Source: Streptomyces eurythermus (GTDB lineage Bacteria; Actinomycetota; Actinomycetes; Streptomycetales; Streptomycetaceae). From it: a stretch of 64,000 nucleotides of DNA. A program made the position numbers and the translations under genes. The notes beneath the pieces are model-generated. The model ran no database searches, was not told the origin of the DNA, and saw nothing but the letters and a program-made list of their open reading frames with translations. Position 1 is the first letter of the stretch. Every line of letters begins with the position of its first letter. Location of the stretch: assembly GCF_014649115.1 (NCBI RefSeq), contig NZ_BMSK01000009.1:1-64000 (forward strand), in the 5' to 3' direction. Of the stretch, positions 51,438 to 59,119 are shown piece after piece.

Positions 51438-52340
51438 ATGTACGACTACGACCTGCTGGTCGTCGGTTCGGCCAACGCGGACCTGGTGATCGGCGTCGAG
51501 CGGCGGCCGGCCGCGGGCGAGACGGTGCTCGGCGGCGATCTGGCCGTGCACCCGGGCGGCAAGGGCGCCAACCAGGCGGTCGCGGCGGCCCGGCTTCAGG
51601 CGCGTACGGCCCTGCTGGCGCGGGTGGGCGACGACGGCCACGGCCGGCTGCTGCTCGACTCCCTGCGCGCGGCCGGGGTGGACACGGTGGGCGTGCTGGC
51701 CGGCGGCGCCCCGACGGGGGTGGCGCTGATCACCGTGGACCCGTCCGGGGACAACAGCATCGTGGTGTCGCCGGGCGCCAACGGGCGGCTGCGGCCGGAG
51801 GACGTACGGGCGGCGGGCGGCCTGTTCCACGCCTCCCGGGTGGTGTCGGCGCAGCTGGAGATCCCGCTGGAGACGGTCGTGGAGGTGGTGCGGAACCTGG
51901 CACCGGGCAGCCGCTTCGTGCTGAACCCGTCCCCGCCGCGCGAGCTGCCTGCGGAGGTGCTGGCGGCCTGTGACCCGCTGATCGTCAACGAGCACGAGGC
52001 CCGGGTGATCCTCGGGGACGCCCTGGTGGGCGACGACCCGGCGGACTGGGCCCGGCTGCTGCTGGCCAAGGGGCCGCGCTCGGTGGTGGTCACGCTGGGC
52101 GCGCGCGGGGCGCTGGTGTGCGACGGCTCGGGGACGGCCCTGGTGCCGTCGGTGAAGGTGGACGCGGTGGACACGACCGGCGCGGGTGACGCGTTCACCG
52201 CCGCGCTGGCCTGGCGGCTGGGCGCGGGCGCGGGTCTGGCGGAGGCGGCGGCGTACGCGGCCCGGGTGGGCGCGGCGGCCGTCACGCGGCGGGGCGCGCA
52301 GGAGTCGTACCCGACGGCGGCGGAGGTCGAGGCGCTGTGA
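51438..52340 (+). CDS. rbsK: Ribokinase
   Basis: This 300-residue PfkB-family kinase phosphorylates D-ribose to ribose-5-phosphate for the pentose phosphate pathway. Signatures: VVGSANADLVIGVERRPAAGET, GGKGANQAVAAARL, RFVLNPSPPREL, IVNEHEAR and the catalytic TTGAGDAFTAAL near residue 250. The leader has a doubled AGGGGAG (51414-51431, CAGGGGAGT twice in tandem), giving two possible ribosome sites before ATG 51438. The rbsD start overlaps its stop. Confidence 0.93.
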   Translation: MYDYDLLVVGSANADLVIGVERRPAAGETVLGGDLAVHPGGKGANQAVAAARLQARTALLARVGDDGHGRLLLDSLRAAGVDTVGVLAGGAPTGVALITVDPSGDNSIVVSPGANGRLRPEDVRAAGGLFHASRVVSAQLEIPLETVVEVVRNLAPGSRFVLNPSPPRELPAEVLAACDPLIVNEHEARVILGDALVGDDPADWARLLLAKGPRSVVVTLGARGALVCDGSGTALVPSVKVDAVDTTGAGDAFTAALAWRLGAGAGLAEAAAYAARVGAAAVTRRGAQESYPTAAEVEAL

Positions 52341-52726
52341 AGAAGGCGGGGATCCTGAACCGGCACTTGTCCGGTGCGCTGGCCGAACTCGGCCACGGAC
52401 ACGGGGTGCTGGTGTGCGACGCGGGCATGCCGATACCCGACGGGCCCCGGGTCGTGGACCTGGCGTTCCGGGCCGGGGTGCCGTCCTTCGCCGAGGTCCT
52501 GGACGGCCTGCTGGCCGAGCTGGTGGTGGAGGGCGCCACGGCGGCGGAGGAGGCCCGCACGGCCAACCCGGCGGTGACGGCCCTGCTGGAAGGCCGCTTC
52601 CCTGACCTGGCCTACGTGCCGCACGAGCGCCTGAAGGACCTCTCGTCCGGCGCCCGGCTGATCGTCCGCACGGGCGAGGCCCGCCCGTACGCGAACGTGC
52701 TGCTGCGGTGCGGGGTGTTCTTCTAG
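52337..52726 (+). CDS. rbsD: D-ribose pyranase
   Basis: This 129-residue mutarotase interconverts beta-pyranose and beta-furanose forms of ribose so that RbsK receives its substrate. The typical opening MKKAGILNRHLSGALAELGH has the catalytic His20. DAGMPIPDGPRVVDLA and the C-terminal YANVLLRCGVFF match the family. GTG 52337 overlaps the ribokinase stop (GTGA). It is the last gene of the operon. Confidence 0.93.
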   Translation: MKKAGILNRHLSGALAELGHGHGVLVCDAGMPIPDGPRVVDLAFRAGVPSFAEVLDGLLAELVVEGATAAEEARTANPAVTALLEGRFPDLAYVPHERLKDLSSGARLIVRTGEARPYANVLLRCGVFF

Positions 52727-52768
52727 GGGGCGCCTTCCACCGGGGACCGGCCGTTCTCGGCGAGTGCC

Positions 52769-53308
52769 TCAGCGGGTGCGGGCGTACCGCTCCGCCGACA
52801 GCTCGAAGACCCGGACCCGCCGCCCGCCGGCGGGGGTCACGGTCTCCCGCTCCAGGCGCATCCCCAGTTTCGCCGTGATCCGTTCGGATGCCTCGTTGCC
52901 CACCTGGACGATGCTGAGGATCCGCTCCAGTCCCAGTTCCTCGAACCCGAACCGCATGGCGGCCGCGCCGGCCTCGGTGGCCAGGCCCTGCCCCCAGTGG
53001 GAACGTCCCAGCCGCCAGCCGACCTCGACCGCCGGCAGTACCTCCGGCAGGAAGTCGGGCACCGAGAAGCCGGCGAAGCCGGCCAGCTCGCCGGTGGCCC
53101 GGACCTCCACGGCGAACAGGCCGAAGCCCCTCGTCTCCCACCCGTCGTCCCATGCCTTGACCTTGTCGCGCGTCTGCTGTTCATCGAGGACGCTGCCGTC
53201 ACGGATCCACCGCATCACCTCGGGGTCGGCGTTGACGGCGGCCATGGGCTCGATGTCCTCCTCGCGCCAACGGCGCAGGACCAAACGGGGAGTCTCCAGC
53301 GTGACCAT
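52769..53308 (-). CDS. GNAT-family N-acetyltransferase (RimJ/RimL type)
   Basis: This 179-residue acetyltransferase has the RimJ/RimL opening TPRLVLRRWREEDIEPMAAVNADPEVMRWI. Acetyl-CoA-binding motif A follows (VEVGWRLGRSHWGQGLATEAGAAAMRFGF), then LERILSIVQVGNEASERITAKLGM. It acetylates an amino group on a small molecule or protein N-terminus; the substrate is unknown. ATG 53308 matches the family start. An ATG 12 codons upstream (53344) is possible. Neither has a strong ribosome site. It is only 3 bases downstream of the next small gene, so it may be cotranscribed. Confidence 0.85.
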   Translation of the reverse strand: MVTLETPRLVLRRWREEDIEPMAAVNADPEVMRWIRDGSVLDEQQTRDKVKAWDDGWETRGFGLFAVEVRATGELAGFAGFSVPDFLPEVLPAVEVGWRLGRSHWGQGLATEAGAAAMRFGFEELGLERILSIVQVGNEASERITAKLGMRLERETVTPAGGRRVRVFELSAERYARTR

Positions 53309-53347
53309 CCGGTCATTCTGGATCAAGGACAGACGCCCCGCCATCCT

Positions 53348-53653
53348 CTAACCGCCGCCCGACAGCCGCGCTCCCCTGCTCTCCGCGACGCGCTTGACCT
53401 CCCGGAGGGATTCCGTGAGCTGCCGGGCGAGGTAGTGCAGTTCCAGGTCCGTCAGCCGGTGCTCGGTGAGGAGTTCGGCCGCGTGGTCGATCAGCTCTCC
53501 CGCCATCCCGAGCTGCACGCTCTCGATCTGGTCCGCGAGTCGGGACACGTAACCCGTGCCGTCGCCCAGCACGTAACAGGGCTTGCCCCCGTCACCGGTC
53601 CAGGGCAGCAGGCGCCCGTCCGCCGGGGGTTCGTCGTACGTCCGCTCGCTCAT
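53348..53653 (-). CDS. Conserved hypothetical protein, 101 aa
   Basis: This small acidic protein (MSERTYDEPPADGRLLPWTGDGGKPCYVL, YVSRLADQIESVQLGMAGELIDHAAELL, DLELHYLARQLTESLREVKRVAESRGARL) is largely alpha-helical in its second half. I have seen such proteins next to XRE/DUF397 genes in Streptomyces, but they have no assigned function. GGAG lies 8 bases before ATG 53653. The stop of the next small gene upstream overlaps it (ATGA). It is divergent from the XRE regulator. Confidence 0.7.
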   Translation of the reverse strand: MSERTYDEPPADGRLLPWTGDGGKPCYVLGDGTGYVSRLADQIESVQLGMAGELIDHAAELLTEHRLTDLELHYLARQLTESLREVKRVAESRGARLSGGG

Positions 53654-53853
53654 GCGTAGATCTCCACCAGGTCCAGATACGGGCGGACGAGCGGGCTGTC
53701 CTCCCCGCGCAGCGGAGCCTCGCCCCTCCGGTACGCCGTGGGAGCGCCGACGTACGGGCACGAGTACGGGGGCACGTCCGGGTACGGCGGGGGTACGACC
53801 GGCCTACGGCGCCGACGCGACGGCCTGACCAGCCGGGCCAGGAGACGAACCAT
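53650..53853 (-). CDS. Small Pro/Arg-rich hypothetical protein, 67 aa
   Basis: The protein reads MVRLLARLVRPSRRRRRPVVPP, then PYPDVPPYSCPYVGAPTAYRRGE and VRPYLDLVEIYA. The N-terminus is a basic amphipathic helix; the rest is Pro/Tyr-rich. The start is uncertain: ATG 53853, or GTG 53871 six codons earlier. It is coupled by ATGA to the following 101-aa gene. It is probably a genuine small gene of the XRE/DUF397 neighbourhood. No function is known. Confidence 0.55.
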   Translation of the reverse strand: MVRLLARLVRPSRRRRRPVVPPPYPDVPPYSCPYVGAPTAYRRGEAPLRGEDSPLVRPYLDLVEIYA

Positions 53854-53981
53854 GCCGACCTGCTTTCTCACCTGCGGTGACTGCGTTGTGTGCTGATTTC
53901 CTCACAGAGTGGGGTCGGACATGGCTACGCTGCCAGGGGCGGGGGGTTGACATTGCGCCTGTCACCAAGGGAGTTGGCCGG

Positions 53982-54806
53982 ATGAGCGTGGTCCGCAGGC
54001 CGAAGACGCCGCGCGAGAAGTACGGGGAGGAGCTGAGGCTGCGGCGCATCGCGGCCGGGCTCACCCAGGAGCAACTGAGCGAGATCGTGGTCTGCTCGCC
54101 GACGCTGATCAGCCACTGGGAGGCGGGGAGGAGGCTCCCCAAGCCGGATGACGCCCGTCGGATCGACCAGGCGTTGGGGACAGGTGGATTTTTCGAGCGG
54201 TGGCTGGAGGACTTGGAGAGCAGGTACGACCCTCGCTTCTCCACCGCTGTCGAGTTGGAACAACAAGCCATCCTGGTGCAGCAGTTCGCGCTCACACTGG
54301 TTCCTGGCTGGCTTCAGACGCCGGACTACGCACGGGCCGTGTTCGCCGCTTACCGCCCCAACTCCACAGAGGAGGAACTTGACGAGAAGGTTGTCAGTCG
54401 AACAGAGCGTGGCCGCATTCTCTACGGCTCCTCGACTCCTGTCATTTGGACGCTGCTCGACGAGGCGGTGCTGCGTCGCATGGTTGGCGGCCCTCAGGTC
54501 ATGGCGGACCAGCTCAACAAGATCGCCGACCTGGCCGAGTCCCGGCGGATCCGGCTGCACGTCCTTCCGTATCGAGTGGGGGCTCACCCGCTCATGGAGA
54601 GCCTGCTCACTCTGATGAGCTTCGAGGACTCCGCTCCGGTGGCATACGTCGACGCGTTCGAAACTGGCCGTCTGATGGATGATCCGCCGCTGGTGAGCGC
54701 CTGTCAGACGGCCTACGCTTTGGCGCTGAGTGACGCCTTGCCGCGGCAGGAGTCACTGGCCCTCGTCAGAGCCGCAGCGAAGGAACACGCACATGGTCAG
54801 CAGTGA
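53982..54806 (+). CDS. XRE-family regulator with DUF5753 domain
   Basis: This 274-residue protein has an N-terminal XRE helix-turn-helix (GEELRLRRIAAGLTQEQLSEIVVCSPTLISHWEAGRRLP) and a C-terminal DUF5753 domain (about 105-270: FALTLVPGWLQTPDYARAVFAA, ERGRILYG, VIWTLLDEAVLRRMVGG, LADLAESRRIRLHVLPYRVGAHPLM). This is the WhiJ/AbaA-like class that pairs with DUF397 proteins in Streptomyces development. ATG 53982 is chosen because AAGGGAG lies upstream. TTGACA (53947-53952) may be its -35. The first DUF397 gene overlaps its 3' end by 14 bases. Confidence 0.88.
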   Translation: MSVVRRPKTPREKYGEELRLRRIAAGLTQEQLSEIVVCSPTLISHWEAGRRLPKPDDARRIDQALGTGGFFERWLEDLESRYDPRFSTAVELEQQAILVQQFALTLVPGWLQTPDYARAVFAAYRPNSTEEELDEKVVSRTERGRILYGSSTPVIWTLLDEAVLRRMVGGPQVMADQLNKIADLAESRRIRLHVLPYRVGAHPLMESLLTLMSFEDSAPVAYVDAFETGRLMDDPPLVSACQTAYALALSDALPRQESLALVRAAAKEHAHGQQ

Positions 54807-55023
54807 GCGCACCGTCTCCGACTCGTCCAGCCTCACCGGTTGGTACAAGTCGAGCTACAGCGGCGGCAGCAACGCCGAGTGCCTCGAAGTTGCCTGCGGC
54901 CACGCTGACGTACCGGTGCGTGACAGCAAGATCATCACCGGCCCCGCCGTACTCTTCTCGGCGAACGGCTGGACCTCATTCGTAACCGCCATCAAGAAGG
55001 GCCAGCTCGCACATGGTCAGTAA
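54793..55023 (+). CDS. DUF397 protein, copy 1
   Basis: This 76-residue DUF397 protein has SSLTGWYKSSYSGGSNAECLEVA, VPVRDSKIITGPAVLFSANGWTSFV and an AIKKGQL tail, the diagnostic motifs of the small partner of XRE/DUF5753 regulators. It may bind and modulate the regulator, an arrangement like toxin-antitoxin pairs in some reports. ATG 54793 lies inside the end of the XRE gene, and its stop lies inside the start of a near-copy. Confidence 0.85.
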   Translation: MVSSERTVSDSSSLTGWYKSSYSGGSNAECLEVACGHADVPVRDSKIITGPAVLFSANGWTSFVTAIKKGQLAHGQ

Positions 55024-55243
55024 TGAGCGCACCATCCCCAACTCGGCTGCCCTCACCGGTTGGTACAAGTCCAGCTACAGCGACGGCAGCCAGTCGGAGT
55101 GCCTCGAAGTCGCCCGCGGCCACGCCGACGTACCCGTCCGTGACAGCAAAGCCGTCACCGGCCCCGCCCTGCTCTTCTCGGCCAACGGCTGGACCGCGTT
55201 CGTAAGCGCCCTCAAGAAGGACCAGCTCCTCCCCGGCCAGTAA
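55013..55243 (+). CDS. DUF397 protein, copy 2 (tandem duplicate)
   Basis: This 76-residue near-twin of the preceding protein (MVSNERTIPNSAALTGWYKSSYSDGSQSECLEVA, VPVRDSKAVTGPALLFSANGWTAFVSALKK) has exactly the same length. It overlaps the preceding gene by 11 bases, so all three genes are coupled. The repeat is visible in DNA from the ATGGTCAG start. A hairpin terminator follows. Confidence 0.85.
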   Translation: MVSNERTIPNSAALTGWYKSSYSDGSQSECLEVARGHADVPVRDSKAVTGPALLFSANGWTAFVSALKKDQLLPGQ

Positions 55244-55249
55244 TGAACA

Positions 55250-55283
55250 CCCCGTCCCAAAACTACCCGGCGTCGGGACGGGG
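55250..55283 (+). terminator. Terminator of the XRE/DUF397 unit
   Basis: CCCCGTCCC (55250-55258) and GGGACGGGG (55275-55283), perfect 9-bp stem, 16-base loop, starting 7 bases after the second DUF397 stop. Confidence 0.65.
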
Positions 55284-55357
55284 GAGGAATCCCCGCCAAG
55301 CACAACGACGTCTGATTGCCGCCAGCTGGGTCTCGGTGTGGTCCTCATGCTGGGGGC

Positions 55358-55807
55358 ATGACGATGTCATCCACTACGGAGTCAGCAACAGTTCTCACCG
55401 GCATGTATGCCGCTGAGGCGGAGTACCTGGCGGCGGGAGGCCCTGGTGAGGCTTCGTTCGACCTCCTCGCCCCCTTCTTCGCGCCGGATGTCGAGCTGCA
55501 CCAAGCAGATGCCCTGCCCTACGGAGGCACCTGGCGCGGACACAAAGGCATGACGCAGTTCTTCCTCATGATGGGAGAGGTGTGGGAGTCGTTCGAGATG
55601 GTGGAGCAGGAGTTCCTGGCCACCGGTGAGACTGCGGTCGTGCTCACACAGGTCCGTGCTCGCGCTCGGGCGACCGGCCGTGAACTGAGCTTTCCCATTC
55701 TGCAAGCGATCACGGTCAAGGACGGGCGGATCACCGAGGTCCGTCCGTTCTACTGGGACACGCGGGCCATCGCCGACGCCTGCGCCGTGCCGGCACCGAA
55801 AGACTGA
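55358..55807 (+). CDS. SnoaL-like (NTF2 fold) protein
   Basis: This 149-residue protein is of the SnoaL-like polyketide-cyclase / NTF2-like superfamily: FDLLAPFFAPDVELHQADALPYGGTWRGHKGMTQFFLMMGEVWESFEM, then LSFPILQAITVKDGRITEVRPFYWDTRAIADAC. The fold serves many enzymes and binding proteins, so activity cannot be stated. ATG 55358 or ATG 55364 could be the start; neither has a strong ribosome site. It has no partner genes. Confidence 0.8.
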   Translation: MTMSSTTESATVLTGMYAAEAEYLAAGGPGEASFDLLAPFFAPDVELHQADALPYGGTWRGHKGMTQFFLMMGEVWESFEMVEQEFLATGETAVVLTQVRARARATGRELSFPILQAITVKDGRITEVRPFYWDTRAIADACAVPAPKD

Positions 55808-56193
55808 GGTCGACGGCAAACCCACTGGTCACAGCCACTCGCCCTGATACCACCGCAAGGCTTCACGGCCGACAAGGATGACGCGTCCATGCACGCGGCG
55901 CACACAGGCGGCGAGTTGAACCGGACCGGCACTCGCCGCCGCCGGTAGCGCACCGAGCCGGCGCACGGTCTGCTGCGGCTTCCGCCCCTCCTGGCCGGTC
56001 GGTCCGCGCACCCGCACGGGCTCGGCCACGCGGCGCCCTTCAGCGGTCGGAATGGGCGCCCCGCGCTTGCCTTCACTGGGTCCTTCGTTCGGGCGAAAGC
56101 CCGCGAAGGGCCTGCTCGGACCGTCAGGGGCACGGGACCTTTGCAACCAGAGGGTCCCGACCAGGCGCACCCGGGAGGAAGGACACCACCCTG
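55808..56193. other. 386-bp stretch without a convincing gene
   Basis: A minus-strand open frame (55829-56170, ending in RVILVGREALRWYQGEWL) has some protein-like character near its end. It has a poor N-terminal part and no ribosome site, so it may be a decayed gene. Otherwise the region holds the promoter of the small secreted gene that follows. Confidence 0.4.
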
Positions 56194-56514
56194 ATGCAGC
56201 TCAAGCCCGTTGCCCGCACCGCACTGACCGCCATTTCCGCGCTCCTCATGGCCACCGGGCCAGCCTTCAGCGCCCAGGCGGCGACAGGCACCTTCGTCTA
56301 CGACCGCGTCGACGGCACTCACGGGGCGATCACCAATCCCGTCAACGGCGTGTGCTACGACTTCGACTCGCCCGCCTTCGGCGCCGACAACCAGACCGAC
56401 ACCGATGCCGTGCTGTTCGACACCTACGGCTGCTCTGGCGTAAGTCAGCCGCTGCCGAAGCGAACAGGCGAGCAGTGGGGAACGTACCGGGCGGAAAGCG
56501 TGACGTTCGGCTGA
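56194..56514 (+). CDS. Small unknown secreted protein, 106 aa
   Basis: A signal peptide (MQLKPVARTALTAISALLMATGPAFSAQAA) precedes a 75-residue mature protein (GTFVYDRVDGTHGAITNPVNGVCYDF, ADNQTDTDAVLFDTYGCSG, GTYRAESVTFG). Two Cys probably form a disulfide. The pattern suggests a compact beta-rich extracellular protein, as in several Streptomyces secreted families without known function. GGGAGGAAGG precedes ATG 56194 with longer than usual spacing. Confidence 0.72.
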   Translation: MQLKPVARTALTAISALLMATGPAFSAQAATGTFVYDRVDGTHGAITNPVNGVCYDFDSPAFGADNQTDTDAVLFDTYGCSGVSQPLPKRTGEQWGTYRAESVTFG

Positions 56515-56624
56515 GGATCCGGTCCCATGTGCCGGCCGCCGGCCGACGCCGGTGGCGGTCACGCACCGTCTTCCCTTTCCCGAACCGCGTGGGCATGTCC
56601 CGCCATGGGATACCGGTCCGTCGG

Positions 56625-57059
56625 CTAACGAGGTACCGCCAGCACGTCCCGGAGTACGTCCGCGAGCGTGACGCGGGCCAGTTCCTGCCTCAAGGTCTGC
56701 TCGATGCCGTCGTAGACGCCCTGCATGGCCGGCTGGATGCCGCGGCCCACCACGCATGCCTGGTCCGGGGTGGTGCGGTGCATCGCGAAGAGCGGGCCGG
56801 GTTCCACCGCCTCGTACACGTCGAGCAGGGTCATCGACTCCAGGTCCCGGGCCAGCGACCAGCCCGCGCCCACGCCCCGCCGGGATTCCACGAGCCCGGC
56901 CCTGCGCAGCTCGCCGAGCAGCCGTCTGATCACCACCGGGTTGGTGTTCGCGCTGGTGGCGATCTGCTCGGAGGTGGCGACCTCATGGCCCTGGCGCTGA
57001 TAGAGGCCGATCCAGGCCAGCGCGTGGGCGGCGATGGTCAGCCTGCTGTTAGCGCTCAT
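56625..57059 (-). CDS. Rrf2-family transcriptional regulator
   Basis: This 144-residue regulator has the Rrf2 winged helix: NSRLTIAAHALAWIGLYQ, VATSEQIATSANTNPVVIRRLLGELRRAGLVESRRGVGAGWSLARD, then SMTLLDVYEAVEPGPLF. Only one Cys is present (DQACVVG), so it lacks the three-Cys Fe-S cluster of IscR/NsrR and resembles the redox/aldehyde-type YwnA group. GAGGAGG precedes ATG 57059. Divergent from an SDR gene with two operator-like repeats between them, it probably represses both. Confidence 0.88.
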   Translation of the reverse strand: MSANSRLTIAAHALAWIGLYQRQGHEVATSEQIATSANTNPVVIRRLLGELRRAGLVESRRGVGAGWSLARDLESMTLLDVYEAVEPGPLFAMHRTTPDQACVVGRGIQPAMQGVYDGIEQTLRQELARVTLADVLRDVLAVPR

Positions 57060-57101
57060 GGACCCCTCCTCTCGGCCGCGACGCTTCATGCTACGTCGCA
57101 C

Positions 57102-57153
57102 TGTCGTAACAGTTATGGTTGCTACAGTCTGTCGTAACAATTAATGTTGCGAC
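57102..57153. promoter_or_regulatory. Two Rrf2-type operators between the divergent regulator and SDR gene
   Basis: Site 2 (57131-57153) is GTCGTAACA, five bases, TGTTGCGAC: inverted with one mismatch. Site 1 (57102-57125) starts with the same TGTCGTAACA and ends GGTTGCTACA, a weaker inverse. The two lie 28 bases apart in direct orientation. Their A+T-rich cores stand out from the surroundings. Most likely bound by the adjacent Rrf2 protein. Confidence 0.7.
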
Positions 57154-57185
57154 TGCGATAGGGATCGATCAGTGAGGTGAGAAGG

Positions 57186-57941
57186 ATGAGCAAGCCACTC
57201 ATGGGAAAGGTCGCCCTGGTCACCGGGGGGTCGCGCGGGCTGGGCGCCGCGACCGTGCGGTTGCTGGCCGAGCAGGGCGCCGACGTGGCCTTCACCTACG
57301 TCAGCTCGGAGAAGCAGGCGCAGGCCGTCGTGGACGAGGTGCGCGGCAAGGGAGCCAAGGCCGTCGCCTTCAAGTCCGACCAGGCGGACACGAGCCGGGC
57401 GCCGGCGCTGATCGAGGACGTGGTCGCGCACTTCGGCGGCCTGGACATCCTCGTCAACAACGCGGCGATCTCGGTGGAGCAGGGCCGCAGGGTGGACGAC
57501 CCGGATGCCGACACCGCCGCACTGGACCGGATGCACGCCACCAACTACCTCGGCGTGATCGCCGTCATCCGGGCCGCCTCCCGGGTGCTGCGCACCGGCG
57601 GCCGCGTCATCACGGTGAGTTCCGGCCTGGGCTCACGGGTCGGCGCCCCCGGCCTCGCCGACTACGCGGCGACCAAGGCCGGGATCGAGAGGTACACCAT
57701 GGGCGTCGCACGCGACCTCGGGCCCCGGGACATCACGGCCAACGTCGTGGAAGCCGGACTGATGGAGGGCGGCATGCAACCGCCGGACCCCGAGACCCTC
57801 GACGCCCTGCTGAACTCGCTGTCCCTGCGGCGCATGGGGCACCCCGACGAGATCGCCGCGGCGATCGCCTTCCTGGCGAGTCCCGCCGCGTCGTATGTGA
57901 CGGGCGCGGTGCTGGACGCCCACGGCGGCTACAACGCCTGA
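57186..57941 (+). CDS. SDR-family oxidoreductase
   Basis: This 251-residue short-chain dehydrogenase/reductase has TGGSRGLG (13-20) for NAD(P), LVNNAAIS, the Ser of VSSGLGSRVG and the catalytic YAATK. The end, SYVTGAVLDAHGGYNA, is typical. The Arg in TGGSRGLG and the lack of an acidic residue after beta-2 (TYVSSEKQ) favour NADP(H). It is the usual partner of Rrf2-type regulators as a quinone/aldehyde or ketone reductase; the substrate is unknown. ATG 57186 directly follows GAGAAGG, and the GTG at 57177 is an alternative. Confidence 0.88.
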   Translation: MSKPLMGKVALVTGGSRGLGAATVRLLAEQGADVAFTYVSSEKQAQAVVDEVRGKGAKAVAFKSDQADTSRAPALIEDVVAHFGGLDILVNNAAISVEQGRRVDDPDADTAALDRMHATNYLGVIAVIRAASRVLRTGGRVITVSSGLGSRVGAPGLADYAATKAGIERYTMGVARDLGPRDITANVVEAGLMEGGMQPPDPETLDALLNSLSLRRMGHPDEIAAAIAFLASPAASYVTGAVLDAHGGYNA

Positions 57942-58013
57942 GCGCAACCCCCCTGCGGCGCCATCGCGTTACATACTGGCCCTCCACGCAGGCACGGACG
58001 AGGAGCACGGCCA

Positions 58014-58523
58014 GTGACCGACGACCACCGCATAGGACCGCCCAGTTTCGGCAGCGAACGCGAGATGCTGCGGGCTTTCCTCGACTACCACCGCGCCACC
58101 CTCGCCATGAAGTGCGAAGGGCTCACCGACGAGGAGCTGCGCCAGCAGTCGATGCCGCCGTCCACGCTCTCGCTGCTCGGTCTGGTGCGGCACATGGCGG
58201 AGGTGGAACGCGCGTGGTTCCGCCGGGTCTTCGAGGACCACGACGCGCCCATGGTCTGGTCCGACGAGATCGACTTCCAGGCGGCGTACGACGCGAGCGC
58301 GTCGACCAGGGACGAGGCGTTCGCGGCCTGGGAGGCCGAGGTGGAGAATTCGCGCCGCATCGAGCGGGAGGCGGAGTCGCTGGACCGGGCCGGGTATCAG
58401 CCCCGGTGGGACGAGAAGGTGTCGCTGCGGATGGTGATGGTGCACGTGCTCCTGGAGTACGGCCGCCACAACGGGCACGCGGACTTTCTGCGGGAGGGGA
58501 TCGACGGGACCGTGGGCGCCTGA
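58014..58523 (+). CDS. DinB/DUF664 family protein
   Basis: This 169-residue four-helix-bundle protein of the DinB-like superfamily, DUF664 type, has LRAFLDYHRATLAMKCEGLTDEEL, then LGLVRHMAEVERAWFRRVF with a metal-ligand His. VMVHVLLEYGRHNGHADFLREGIDG carries the other His residues. Relatives include thiol-dependent (mycothiol or bacillithiol) transferases; in Streptomyces mycothiol would be the cofactor. GTG 58014 follows AGGAGCAC. It stands alone. Confidence 0.87.
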   Translation: MTDDHRIGPPSFGSEREMLRAFLDYHRATLAMKCEGLTDEELRQQSMPPSTLSLLGLVRHMAEVERAWFRRVFEDHDAPMVWSDEIDFQAAYDASASTRDEAFAAWEAEVENSRRIEREAESLDRAGYQPRWDEKVSLRMVMVHVLLEYGRHNGHADFLREGIDGTVGA

Positions 58524-58577
58524 GTCCGCGGGAGCCATCGGTCCCCCCATGCCGAAGCGGCCCGGATCGCCTGTGCG

Positions 58578-59111
58578 TCAACCGCCGTCGGAAAGGGTGG
58601 CCGGCAGGCTGAACGCCTCCGTCACCGCCCGGGCGTACGCCTTGAACGTACGGGGTCGCAGCGGAGCCAGGTACGCGACCACGCGGGCCAGTTCGTCCGG
58701 GGCCGCCAGGCGGTCCAGCCGCTTCTCGCGTACCGCCTGCGTCAGCAGCTCCTCCAGCAGCACCACCTCGGTCAGGCTGTACAGGCCGGGGTGCATGCCG
58801 AACCGGAGGGTGAAGTCCTCGTACGGGTGGCGCAGGGTCATGTGCAGGTAGCCGCGACCCTGGCCCTTCCAGGGGCCCGGGAGGGTGTGGGACAGGGCGG
58901 TCCCGTGGCCCTTGTACGGGTACTTCGAGCCCAGGGTGACACGCATGCCCAGCATGACCCGGGACCAGGGGACCAACAGGCCCTCGGTGTCCGGCTCGTG
59001 CTGATGGAGTCCTTCCTCGCGGAACTCCACCCACGGCCCGTCAGGCCGCCGGGAGTCCCCCAGGACCCAGCGGCCGTCGGTACGCTCCAGCGGACCCAGC
59101 TTGTCGGTCAT
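58578..59111 (-). CDS. Conserved hypothetical protein, 177 aa
   Basis: This cytoplasmic protein (MTDKLGPLERTDGRWVLGDSRRPDGPWVEF, LLVPWSRVMLGMRVTLGSKYPYKGH, GYLHMTLRHPYEDFTLRFGMHPGLYSLTEVVLLEELL, then a helical tail) starts as a PH-like beta domain (VPWSRVM...; ARVVAYL) and ends in helices. No function is known. ATG 59111 has no strong ribosome site. It lies 8 bases downstream of the isomerase gene on the same strand, so it may be the last member of the sugar operon. Confidence 0.7.
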   Translation of the reverse strand: MTDKLGPLERTDGRWVLGDSRRPDGPWVEFREEGLHQHEPDTEGLLVPWSRVMLGMRVTLGSKYPYKGHGTALSHTLPGPWKGQGRGYLHMTLRHPYEDFTLRFGMHPGLYSLTEVVLLEELLTQAVREKRLDRLAAPDELARVVAYLAPLRPRTFKAYARAVTEAFSLPATLSDGG

Positions 59112-59119
59112 GCCCTTTA

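Noticed and set aside
49863..53153. A 1096-codon minus-strand open frame opposite the ribose genes
   Set aside because: His/Arg/Gly-rich shadow of the permease fusion, rbsK and rbsD. No start signal or conserved motif.
55829..56170. Minus-strand frame ending RVILVGREALRWYQGEWL
   Set aside because: The end looks protein-like, but the first two thirds do not and there is no ribosome site. It is kept only as a note for a possible decayed gene.
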